Below are positions 8,178 through 14,545 of a stretch of DNA of 18,962 nt, one piece after another. Source of the stretch: DUNY01 sp964520055 (GTDB taxonomy: Bacteria; Bacillota; Thermosediminibacteria; Thermosediminibacterales; Tepidanaerobacteraceae). The stretch spans positions 1 through 18,962 of the forward strand of contig CAZFME010000033.1 of NCBI GenBank assembly GCA_964520055.1. Direction: 5' to 3'. Position 1 is the first letter of the stretch, and every line of letters begins with the position of its first letter. Both the position numbers and the translations under genes were made by a program. The notes below the pieces were generated by a model. It was not told the DNA's origin and searched no databases. It saw nothing but the letters and a program-made list of their open reading frames with translations.

Positions 8178-8212
8178 ATTATATGGAATCTTCAATAACT
8201 TAACAAGTTAAG
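8178..8212 (-). promoter_or_regulatory. Possible minus-strand promoter overlapped by a dyad
   Basis: On the minus strand, TTGTTA (8201-8206) and a perfect TATAAT (8178-8183) are spaced 17 bp apart. The -35 lies inside the dyad CTTAAC-AA-GTTAAG (8199-8212). Transcription would run leftwards through the GC-rich hairpin and antisense to the small gene at 7808-8104; no gene on that strand is visible. Confidence 0.35.
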
Positions 8213-8241
8213 TGCCTGAGAAACCTCTGAAAAATGAATAG

Positions 8242-8269
8242 AACCTGCCCTTTCAGTGGCGGGTTTTTT
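8242..8269 (+). terminator. Rho-independent terminator
   Basis: AACCTGCC (8242-8249) pairs with GGCGGGTT (8258-8265), one G-T pair, 8-nt loop, followed by a T-run to 8269. It ends whatever transcript covers 7808-8240. The gap 8105-8385 otherwise holds the GC-rich hairpin, the dyad and the promoter of the next gene. Confidence 0.8.
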
Positions 8270-8309
8270 ATTGTAAACATATTATACCAACTGACTTTCA
8301 TACGTTTTC

Positions 8310-8339
8310 TTGATTTTCCTACATAAACATATGTATAAT
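8310..8339 (+). promoter_or_regulatory. SigA-like promoter of the hydrolase-typA operon
   Basis: TTGATT (8310-8315) and TATAAT (8334-8339) are separated by 18 bp, 46 nt before the ATG at 8386. The spacer contains TTTTCCTACA (8314-8323) and the palindrome ACATATGT (8327-8334), a pair of elements also present upstream of the Ca2+ ATPase gene. Confidence 0.7.
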
Positions 8340-8385
8340 AGAGTGGTGTTTCATTAGTATTTGTAGTTGTAACGGAGGAAGTTAA

Positions 8386-9276
8386 ATGGAACTTATAAAA
8401 CTCAGAGGACGCACTTATTTTATACCGGGAGCTACAAATGTGGGTGTATACCGATATAGGAACGGGTTTTGCACTTTAATAGATACTGGGCTGGACAATA
8501 CGACAGGTAGAAAGATTTTAGAAGTATTAGAGAACCACAATTTAAAAGTAAAATATATTATAAACACCCATGCTCATCCGGATCACTTTGGCGCAAACAA
8601 TTTTATAAAGGAAAAATATCCCGGTGCTCTAATAGCAGCATCGCACAATGAAAAGCTTTTTATGGAAAACAGTGCTCTTGAGGGAATTGTTTTATACGGA
8701 GCGGCACCGATGCCGGGGCTTTCAACCCGGATTTTGAAAGCCCGCGATATAGCGGTTGATTTTGAGGTAGAGGAAGGCATTGTAGAACTAGGGGATAAAA
8801 AGTTTGAGATACTGCCGCTGGAAGGTCATAGTATTGGTCAAATAGGAGTAGCAACTGAAGACAATGTGCTCTTTTGTGGGGATGCATTTTTCAGCGAAGA
8901 TAAAATGGATAAATATCCGTTTCCATTTTTGTTTAATGCTAAAGCTCATTTAGAGACGCTGGAGTTCTTACTTCAAACTGACTATGATCATTATATAATA
9001 TCCCATTGTGATGAACCTCCGGTCAATCCGAAGCTCCTTATCCAAAAGAATATAGATAATATAAAAGAAAACTTGGAAATTATTGCAAACTATTTGGCAC
9101 AGCCGTTAACCCGTGAAGATTTGACGGAGCTTATAATAAGAAAATATGATATACCCACGAATATTTCTCAATACTTCATAACAATATCTTCGGTCAGTGC
9201 TTTCTTAACATTGCTTCTTGAAAAACAATCCATTAATATGGATATAATCGATGGCAAGATGTATTTTTATGCTTAA
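8386..9276 (+). CDS. MBL-fold (metallo-beta-lactamase superfamily) hydrolase
   Basis: This is a soluble metal-dependent hydrolase of the glyoxalase-II/beta-lactamase fold. The metal-binding set is complete: THAHPDH (residues 61-67), GHS with His148, GDAFF with Asp166, and His207 in ISHCDE. LIDTG (31-35) marks the first strand pair. After about residue 215 comes a helical C-terminal part of some 80 residues, as in members of the family that add a small cap or winged-helix region. Start ATG 8386 has CGGAGGAA at 8373-8380. The gene has its own promoter and is followed after 20 nt by typA, so the two are probably cotranscribed. The substrate is unknown: thioester, lactone, phosphodiester or other hydrolysis are all possible in this superfamily. 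Confidence 0.88.
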   Translation: MELIKLRGRTYFIPGATNVGVYRYRNGFCTLIDTGLDNTTGRKILEVLENHNLKVKYIINTHAHPDHFGANNFIKEKYPGALIAASHNEKLFMENSALEGIVLYGAAPMPGLSTRILKARDIAVDFEVEEGIVELGDKKFEILPLEGHSIGQIGVATEDNVLFCGDAFFSEDKMDKYPFPFLFNAKAHLETLEFLLQTDYDHYIISHCDEPPVNPKLLIQKNIDNIKENLEIIANYLAQPLTREDLTELIIRKYDIPTNISQYFITISSVSAFLTLLLEKQSINMDIIDGKMYFYA

Positions 9277-9296
9277 ACTTTAAGGGAGATGCAATA

Positions 9297-11120
9297 ATGA
9301 TTACAAAACGAGACGACATTAGGAATATAGCTATAATAGCCCATGTAGATCATGGTAAAACAACATTGGTGGACGGCCTTTTAAAACAAAGCGGCATTTT
9401 CAGGCAAAACCAAAAAGTTGAAGACAGGATTATGGATTCCGGGGACATCGAGCGGGAGCGTGGAATAACTATACTAGCTAAAAACACCGCCGTGACCTAT
9501 GACGGAATAAAGATAAATATCATTGATACTCCAGGGCATGCGGACTTTGGCGGTGAAGTTGAGCGGGTGCTGAAGATGGTGGATGGGGTGCTTTTATTGG
9601 TTGATGCTTTCGAGGGTCCAATGCCACAAACGCGTTTTGTCTTAAAGAAAGCCTTGGCGTTAAACTTACCTGCCATTGTAGTTGTCAATAAGATTGACAG
9701 GCCGGATGCCCGAATCAGCCAGGTGCTCGATGAAGTGTTGGAGCTTTTTATTGACTTAGGAGCTGATGATTCACAAATAGAATTTCCGGTGGTTTATGCC
9801 TCCGCACGAGAAGGTTTTGCAAAGATAAACCTTGAAGATTCTTCCAAGGATTTAAAACCATTATTCGATACTATTATAAATTATATTCCAGTCCCTGTTG
9901 GCGATGCCCAAGCACCGGTACAGGTGTTAATTACAACCTTGGACTATGATGATTATGTTGGCAGAATTGCAATAGGCCGGGTTTTTAGAGGGAATATCAT
10001 TGTAGGTGATGAATATGCCTTATGTAAAAAAGACGGTTCGGTTTCAAAAGTTAAGATAAGCAATCTTTTTGAATTTAACGGCTTAAAAAGGCAAAACATC
10101 GCTACTGCCAGCACTGGTGACATAATAGCGGTTACTGGGATTGAAGACATAGACATCGGAGAGACCATCGCTGATATAGACAATCCCAAGCCGGTACCTT
10201 ATGTCAGCATAGATGAACCTACGCTTTCGATGGTTTTCAGTGTAAACAACAGTCCTTTTGCAGGGCAGGAAGGGAATTATGTCACTTCAAGACATTTAAG
10301 AGATAGGTTGCTTAAAGAAGCTAAAAGCAATGTGAGCTTGAGGGTCGAAGAGACGGACAGCCCTGATAGCTTTAAAGTTTCAGGTCGGGGAGAGCTGCAC
10401 CTTTCAGTTCTAGTCGAAACCATGCGGCGGGAGGGTTTTGAGTTTCAGGTTTCCAAACCCATGGTTATTATAAAGGAAGTAAACAGCAAGAAAATGGAGC
10501 CCATTGAGTCGGTAGTCATAGATATTCCAGAGGGCTATCTTGGCACTGTTATGGAGAAGATGGGTGCTCGCCATGGTCAACTGGTTAACATGGAGAATCT
10601 TGGCAGAAATTCACACCGTTTAGAATTTGAAATTCCCACCCGTGGACTTTTAGGATATTGCTCTGAATTTATTACTGACACAAAAGGTGAGGGAATAATA
10701 AATTCGGTTTTTGCGGGTTTTACACCATATAAAGGCGATATTCCCACCCGTAATAGAGGGTCATTGGTAGCTTTTGAGACAGGAGAAAGCAATACCTACG
10801 GCCTTTATAATGCACAAGAGAGGGGAACACTGTTTATCGGTCCCCAAGTCAAGGTATATGAAGGTATGATTATAGGTGAAAACTCTAGACCGGGAGATCT
10901 TGACATCAATGTTTGCAAAAAAAAACATATTACCAATCTGCGCTCATCAACTGCCGAAGAAGCCATGAGGCTTATTCCTTACAAGGAGATGACCTTGGAA
11001 AAATGTCTCGAATTTATAGAAGATGATGAGCTGTTGGAAGTTACACCCAAAAGTCTTCGCATGAGAAAATCCAAACTTTCGCGTCAAGACAGGCAGAAAA
11101 TAAAGGGCAGGAATATATAA
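9297..11120 (+). CDS. typA: Translational GTPase TypA/BipA
   Basis: This ribosome-associated GTPase, related to EF-G and LepA, supports ribosome assembly and growth under stress, especially at low temperature. GTP-binding motifs are all visible: G1 AHVDHGKTT (15-23), switch I RERGITI (53-59), G3 DTPGHADF (77-84) and G4 NKID (131-134). They are followed by the beta-barrel domain, the EF-G-like domains III and V, and the BipA-specific C-terminal domain ending in KLSRQDRQKIKGRNI. The length of 607 residues is normal for the family, and the sequence from ISVFSG-like barrel to GLLGYCSEF is colinear with known TypA. ATG 9297 is preceded by AAGGGAG at 9282-9288. It lies 20 nt after the MBL-fold gene and is likely in the same operon; this pairing is not one I know to have functional meaning. 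Confidence 0.97.
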   Translation: MITKRDDIRNIAIIAHVDHGKTTLVDGLLKQSGIFRQNQKVEDRIMDSGDIERERGITILAKNTAVTYDGIKINIIDTPGHADFGGEVERVLKMVDGVLLLVDAFEGPMPQTRFVLKKALALNLPAIVVVNKIDRPDARISQVLDEVLELFIDLGADDSQIEFPVVYASAREGFAKINLEDSSKDLKPLFDTIINYIPVPVGDAQAPVQVLITTLDYDDYVGRIAIGRVFRGNIIVGDEYALCKKDGSVSKVKISNLFEFNGLKRQNIATASTGDIIAVTGIEDIDIGETIADIDNPKPVPYVSIDEPTLSMVFSVNNSPFAGQEGNYVTSRHLRDRLLKEAKSNVSLRVEETDSPDSFKVSGRGELHLSVLVETMRREGFEFQVSKPMVIIKEVNSKKMEPIESVVIDIPEGYLGTVMEKMGARHGQLVNMENLGRNSHRLEFEIPTRGLLGYCSEFITDTKGEGIINSVFAGFTPYKGDIPTRNRGSLVAFETGESNTYGLYNAQERGTLFIGPQVKVYEGMIIGENSRPGDLDINVCKKKHITNLRSSTAEEAMRLIPYKEMTLEKCLEFIEDDELLEVTPKSLRMRKSKLSRQDRQKIKGRNI

Positions 11121-11144
11121 GCATTCACTAAAATACTTTAGGAG

Positions 11145-11168
11145 CATTCATTCAAAAAGAATTGAATG
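11145..11168 (+). other. Imperfect inverted repeat after typA
   Basis: CATTCATTC (11145-11153) and GAATTGAATG (11159-11168) can pair around a 5-nt A loop with one bulged base. No T-run follows, so termination here is uncertain; it may act as a 3' stabilising stem. Confidence 0.3.
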
Positions 11169-11226
11169 GCATAGTAACAGTAGTACCAATAACAAATTCA
11201 ACTAGATCCAAACCAAAGGCAATATA

Positions 11227-11255
11227 TTGAAAAGCACTATTGGCAGATTGATTAT
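11227..11255 (+). promoter_or_regulatory. Possible promoter of the small genes at 11328-11825
   Basis: TTGAAA (11227-11232) and GATTAT (11250-11255) with a 17-bp spacer match SigA sites 5 of 6 and 4 of 6. The position, about 70 nt before the next start codon, is sensible, but the -10 is weak. Confidence 0.3.
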
Positions 11256-11327
11256 TTAGTCTTAATGCGGATTTATTAATAGAAAATGGAAATACTATAT
11301 TTAACATCAAATTTGGGAGGAATGTAC

Positions 11328-11507
11328 ATGGCCAAAAAAAAGATTAAAAGGGAAAAAACTAAAAATAAGCTGATTCCACAGCAGGGAAGGTTTAAGGGTG
11401 ATTTAATAGATGATAATCGGCCCGAAGACTATGAATTATCAGAGGAGTTTATACGAAACAACCCTTTGAAAACACCGCCAAAAAGACAGAAAGACAAGAA
11501 AAAATAA
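11328..11507 (+). CDS. Small basic hypothetical protein, 59 residues
   Basis: I do not recognise this protein. It begins MAKKKIKREK and ends in a lysine-rich tail (RQKDKKK), with an acidic middle (DLIDDNRPEDYELSEEF). It has no hydrophobic segment and looks soluble and probably largely disordered; basic ends of this kind are seen in nucleic-acid-associated or ribosome-associated small proteins, but that is only analogy. An upstream frame opens at ATG 11286, but ATG 11328 has GGGAGG at 11315-11320, 7 nt away, and is the better start. It is followed after 15 nt by another small gene, suggesting cotranscription. Confidence 0.65.
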   Translation: MAKKKIKREKTKNKLIPQQGRFKGDLIDDNRPEDYELSEEFIRNNPLKTPPKRQKDKKK

Positions 11508-11522
11508 AGAGCCAGTCGGTAT

Positions 11523-11825
11523 ATGGTAATGTTTGATTTTATTCGAGAAACCAGGGCGGTAAAAGAAGGGCTGCACAGTATTATTCTTGAGATTCCCGAA
11601 GAAACATATATGACTTTTTACAATAATATTGATGACAAATACGCTCGAGATATACTGACGGAGTATCTGAAATATCATCAAGACGATGCACGTACAAGCG
11701 ATACAAAGGTAGAACATAACAAGCAGGCCCACACAGTAAATATTTTTGCAAATCTACACTATATTGGAACCAAGAAAACATTTCAAGGACCTTTTACAGA
11801 TAATAACTTACACCTTCCAGAGTGA
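11523..11825 (+). CDS. Hypothetical protein, 100 residues
   Basis: I do not recognise this protein. It is soluble, mixed in charge and without signal peptide, membrane helix or cysteine, and has a helical-looking first half and a shorter His/Asn-rich second half. The start is uncertain: ATG 11523 and ATG 11529 are both in frame and neither has a strong ribosome binding site (a weak AAAGAG lies at about 11506-11511), so translation may depend on coupling to the gene that ends 15 nt upstream. It ends just before the bidirectional terminator at 11860-11890. Confidence 0.6.
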   Translation: MVMFDFIRETRAVKEGLHSIILEIPEETYMTFYNNIDDKYARDILTEYLKYHQDDARTSDTKVEHNKQAHTVNIFANLHYIGTKKTFQGPFTDNNLHLPE

Positions 11826-11859
11826 TAATCTGCACATATTATAAGTTGGCAAGTAAGAG

Positions 11860-11890
11860 AAAAATCCGCTGGATTTCCCAGCGGATTTTT
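11860..11890. terminator. Bidirectional rho-independent terminator
   Basis: AAAAATCCGCTGG (11860-11872) and CCAGCGGATTTTT (11878-11890) form a perfect 13-bp stem with a 5-nt loop. The A-run and T-run on opposite sides let it end both the plus-strand small genes and the minus-strand secreted-protein gene. Confidence 0.92.
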
Positions 11891-11901
11891 AATGGGCAAA
11901 G

Positions 11902-12747
11902 TTAGTTAGCTCTTGGTATTTCAACGATTTGATCAACCTTAAAGCTGCTATATTTATCCTTTTCATCTACCGGAACAAATTTAAATACCCGATCCTGTCC
12001 CCAAGAGTCTTTTATTACTGCAACTACCCAATCCCCGCGCTTTGATTCAAAAATATCTACAGCGGTTACTCTGCCGTAAGGAATAATTGATCTTAAATCT
12101 TTAGAATTGATTTTTTCGCTGTATGCTTTGGATATATATTTCATTGCAGAGTCATAATCTCCTTGCATCCTAGCCTTTAAAAAGGAAGTTACGGCGAGGG
12201 TCCTTGCATCTTTGACGACTTTTACGGGCCAATCATATATTGGCCTTTCATAGTCGATATAGCCACCTTTAATATAGGTTTTGGCATATCCAGTCCTCAA
12301 AAACTTATCTTTTCCCCACTGATAAGTGTAAGTCTCATAAAAATATCTACCGTCATATTTTACATTGCTAATTGAAAAGCTATCGGTATTTATCCTAATT
12401 GAAGCACCTTTACCGGAAAAAATTCGAATCATTTTCTGGCCTATTATTTTGTAAATTTCCAAATACCTGTCGCCGGAAGTACTGTAGGAGATCACTGCAA
12501 CTTCGTATACTCCGTCTCCGTCAAAGTCCTGGTAGATTGTTTGTGTGTTGTAATAATAATTGGATTTGTAAAATGAATCAAATTGGATTTTTGTAGGAAT
12601 CACCAGCTTATAGTTACTGACCGGAAAAGATTGGATCTCATCTTCTGAGTAATAATAAGTACTGTTATCTGCTGCTAAAGTAAAACTAGAAAAAACTTGG
12701 GTTAATAGCAAAAAAGCTATCAAAGTAATACCAATCTTCTTTAACAA
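11902..12747 (-). CDS. Secreted protein with a calcium-binding-like DxDxDG motif
   Basis: The function is unknown. Residues 1-26 are a clear signal peptide: MLKKIG, a hydrophobic core, then a TLAA-type cleavage region. The mature part has many tyrosines and contains QDFDGDGVYEVAV (about 73-85). Its DxDxDGxxE pattern is that of a calcium-binding loop, as in FG-GAP/VCBS-type repeat proteins and dockerin-like loops; a single copy is seen. The C-terminal half (about 185-281) resembles a small compact domain with a repeated Trp-Val-Val-Ala strand pattern. The start is TTG at 12747, preceded on the minus strand by GAGGAGG about 7 nt away; no in-frame ATG competes. It is exported through the Sec pathway and is probably cell-surface or extracellular. 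The gene is single and ends at a shared terminator. Confidence 0.8.
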   Translation of the reverse strand: MLKKIGITLIAFLLLTQVFSSFTLAADNSTYYYSEDEIQSFPVSNYKLVIPTKIQFDSFYKSNYYYNTQTIYQDFDGDGVYEVAVISYSTSGDRYLEIYKIIGQKMIRIFSGKGASIRINTDSFSISNVKYDGRYFYETYTYQWGKDKFLRTGYAKTYIKGGYIDYERPIYDWPVKVVKDARTLAVTSFLKARMQGDYDSAMKYISKAYSEKINSKDLRSIIPYGRVTAVDIFESKRGDWVVAVIKDSWGQDRVFKFVPVDEKDKYSSFKVDQIVEIPRAN

Positions 12748-12797
12748 TGCTCATCCTCCTCTAATTAATCAACTTGCGGATTTAATGTTAACATAAT

Positions 12798-12826
12798 AAT
12801 ATAGCGTTGGTCGATGTACTTTTGAA
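12798..12826 (-). promoter_or_regulatory. Possible promoter of the secreted-protein gene
   Basis: On the minus strand, TTCAAA (12821-12826) and TATATT (12798-12803) are 17 bp apart, about 45 nt upstream of the predicted transcript's ribosome binding site. The -35 matches only 4 of 6. The rest of the divergent gap 12748-12989 is AT-rich; I could not place a convincing birA promoter in it. Confidence 0.35.
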
Positions 12827-12989
12827 GGAAAACATGTATAAAGGTAGAAAGATATTAATAATGTGGAAAGACAGTAAAAATATTCTTTCCCATATTATTT
12901 GAAAACTCTTTACTGAGGTGACTTTCTAAATCTCAATCAAGATTTATTTGCCTAGCTATAGAATAAATACTGAAAGGTGCGGGATATAA

Positions 12990-13985
12990 ATGACCGTGAA
13001 TATTTCCTTTGACGCTGATAAGCTAAAACCGAATGAACTTTTAATGCTATTACTGGCCAATAAAGGAACTTATCTTTCTGGTGAAGATATAAGCAAGAAA
13101 TTCGGTATAACCCGTTCAGCCGTATGGAAACAGATAAATAATTTAAGGAACAGCGGATATATAATAAAGTCTTCCCCCCGCCTCGGTTATTGTCTGAATG
13201 AATCTCCTGATCTGCTTTTGCCGGAAGAAATATGGTCAATGTGTGATTTAACGATTTTAGGCAGTAAAATCCATTATTGCTCTGTTACCGGGTCGACTAA
13301 TGAAGATGCCAAAAAGCTGGCTCAGGAAGGGGCTCCCAATGGGACCCTCGTAATAGCGGAAAAACAGCAAAAAGCACGGGGAAGAATGGGACGAGCCTGG
13401 AATTCTCCGGACGGAGGTCTATGGTTTTCTATGATCTTAAGGCCACATCTTGCTCCCATGGAAGCACCGAAATTAACTATTATGACGGCTGTAGCTGTGG
13501 CCGAAGCAATCACACGTACAACTGGAATCGATGCAAAAATAAAATGGCCTAATGATATCCTCATAGATGGAAAAAAAGCCTGCGGGATTCTTACGGAAAT
13601 GAGTGCAGAAATGGATGCAATAAATCACGTAATAATCGGTATAGGAATAAATGTGAACATTGATGATTTTCCTAAAGAATTGAAGGATAAAGGTATATCT
13701 CTCAAACAAATCAAAGGGGAGGAAGTAAGTCGCATACAAGTTTTATCAGCTTTATTAGAAAGGTTTGAACATTATTACGTGAAGGCTGAAACCGAAGGTT
13801 TTCAGGAAATATTTGAAAGTTGGAGGTCTTTATGTATAAATCTGGGGCAAAAGGTCAAAATTATGGGGAAAAATGAGAGTTTTGAAGGTACAACATTGGA
13901 TATTGACGAGTCTGGAGCTTTACTGGTCAAAACCGAGGACGGTGAAGTTATCCGAGTATTCAGCGGTGATGTGTCACTTAGATAA
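12990..13985 (+). CDS. birA: Bifunctional biotin--[acetyl-CoA-carboxylase] ligase / biotin operon repressor BirA
   Basis: The enzyme activates biotin with ATP and attaches it to the carrier protein of biotin-dependent carboxylases. The long form also represses biotin genes. Here the N-terminal winged-helix DNA-binding domain is present (about 15-70: LSGEDISKKFGITRSAVWKQI, with recognition helix near 41-52), so it is the repressor-capable type. The catalytic domain shows GSTNEDAK (101-108), the biotin/ATP loop ARGRMGRAW (129-137), KWPNDI (185-190), and GIGINVN (217-223). A small SH3-like C-terminal domain (about 280-331) completes it. The length of 331 residues is typical. ATG 12990 has AAAGGTG at about 12974-12980. 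No BirA operator dyad is obvious near its own start and no biotin synthesis gene is in the window, so its regulon lies elsewhere. Confidence 0.96.
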   Translation: MTVNISFDADKLKPNELLMLLLANKGTYLSGEDISKKFGITRSAVWKQINNLRNSGYIIKSSPRLGYCLNESPDLLLPEEIWSMCDLTILGSKIHYCSVTGSTNEDAKKLAQEGAPNGTLVIAEKQQKARGRMGRAWNSPDGGLWFSMILRPHLAPMEAPKLTIMTAVAVAEAITRTTGIDAKIKWPNDILIDGKKACGILTEMSAEMDAINHVIIGIGINVNIDDFPKELKDKGISLKQIKGEEVSRIQVLSALLERFEHYYVKAETEGFQEIFESWRSLCINLGQKVKIMGKNESFEGTTLDIDESGALLVKTEDGEVIRVFSGDVSLR

Positions 13986-14028
13986 AAAAAGTGGAACTTA
14001 TATAAAACAAAGGAATAAAACATCTCCC

Positions 14029-14060
14029 AAAGGTTAAAATAAAGACGATTTAAGGCCTTT
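14029..14060 (+). other. Inverted repeat after birA
   Basis: AAAGG-TTAAA (14029-14038) can pair with TTTAA-GG-CCTTT (14049-14060) with a 2-nt bulge and a 10-nt loop. There is no T-run after it, so it is at best a weak end signal for birA. Confidence 0.3.
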
Positions 14061-14115
14061 ATATCTCATGCTGACAGGGGTAAAAATAAAAGCTGGATAA
14101 AACGGGAGGTGTTTT

Positions 14116-14322
14116 TTGTTGATAGAAAAGGAAAAACAAATAGAAGAAATATTACAATTTATAGCAAGGCATAAGGGTTCCCATGCAAGCCACAATGTAT
14201 GTTCTAGGATTCTAGGCGGTAATTTCTACGGAATCGATGAGCAAGTTATAAATGAGTTGAAATCAAAACTCCCAGATGTCGATAATGATGAACTGGAGAC
14301 ATGCTACTATATAATTAAATGA
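14116..14322 (+). CDS. Small hypothetical protein, 68 residues
   Basis: I do not recognise this protein. It is short, soluble and rich in charged residues, with two cysteines (near residues 29 and 62) and several histidines in a central segment SHASHNVCSRILGG. The two ends look helical. Translation most likely starts at TTG 14116 or the adjacent TTG 14119, since a strong GGGAGGTG lies at 14104-14111; the ribosome binding site is the main evidence that this is a real gene. It is 130 nt after birA and may be cotranscribed with it. A metal-binding role is conceivable from the His/Cys content but unproven. Confidence 0.6.
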   Translation: MLIEKEKQIEEILQFIARHKGSHASHNVCSRILGGNFYGIDEQVINELKSKLPDVDNDELETCYYIIK

Positions 14323-14352
14323 AACTGCTTGACACTTAAATGTGTAAATTAG

Positions 14353-14382
14353 TTGGCAAAATAAAAAGTGATCCGGTATATT
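14353..14382 (+). promoter_or_regulatory. SigA-like promoter with no gene downstream
   Basis: TTGGCA (14353-14358) and TATATT (14377-14382) are 18 bp apart. Transcription would begin near 14389 and run into 150 nt of non-coding, hairpin-rich DNA before the convergent gene at 14544. Confidence 0.45.
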
Positions 14383-14388
14383 AACTCT

Positions 14389-14545
14389 TCTGAGGTGAAG
14401 ATAATGGAGACTGTCTCCTTTTAAGCAAGATCGCATTTACAGTAAAAACGTAGCAAGAGCAGTGTGCAGGACGCCGAATTGCCTGCACCCTATGCATTAT
14501 AGGGAACAGTCCAGACCGTTCCGTGGGGTTCTAACTGTTTTGTTT
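14389..14545 (+). ncRNA. Candidate structured small RNA
   Basis: This stretch has no reasonable open frame but holds a series of stems: GGAGA/TCTCC (14406-14418), GTGCAGG/CCTGCAC (14464-14470 with 14482-14488), CCCTAT/ATAGGG (14488-14493 with 14499-14504) and AACAGT/ACTGTT (14505-14510 with 14534-14539). The last stem runs into TTTTGTTT, which could be a terminator. A promoter fits just upstream. I could not match it to a known RNA family from memory. It may instead simply be the 3' region shared by convergent genes. Confidence 0.3.

Noticed and set aside
11152..11307. 51-residue minus-strand open frame in the typA downstream gap
   Set aside because: The conceptual protein looks plausible in composition, but there is no ribosome binding site and its start lies opposite the binding site of the plus-strand gene at 11328. 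Not supported as a gene.
14329..14334. Consensus TTGACA after the small gene at 14116-14322
   Set aside because: No -10 box lies at 16-18 bp; the TTGGCA/TATATT pair slightly downstream is the better promoter.
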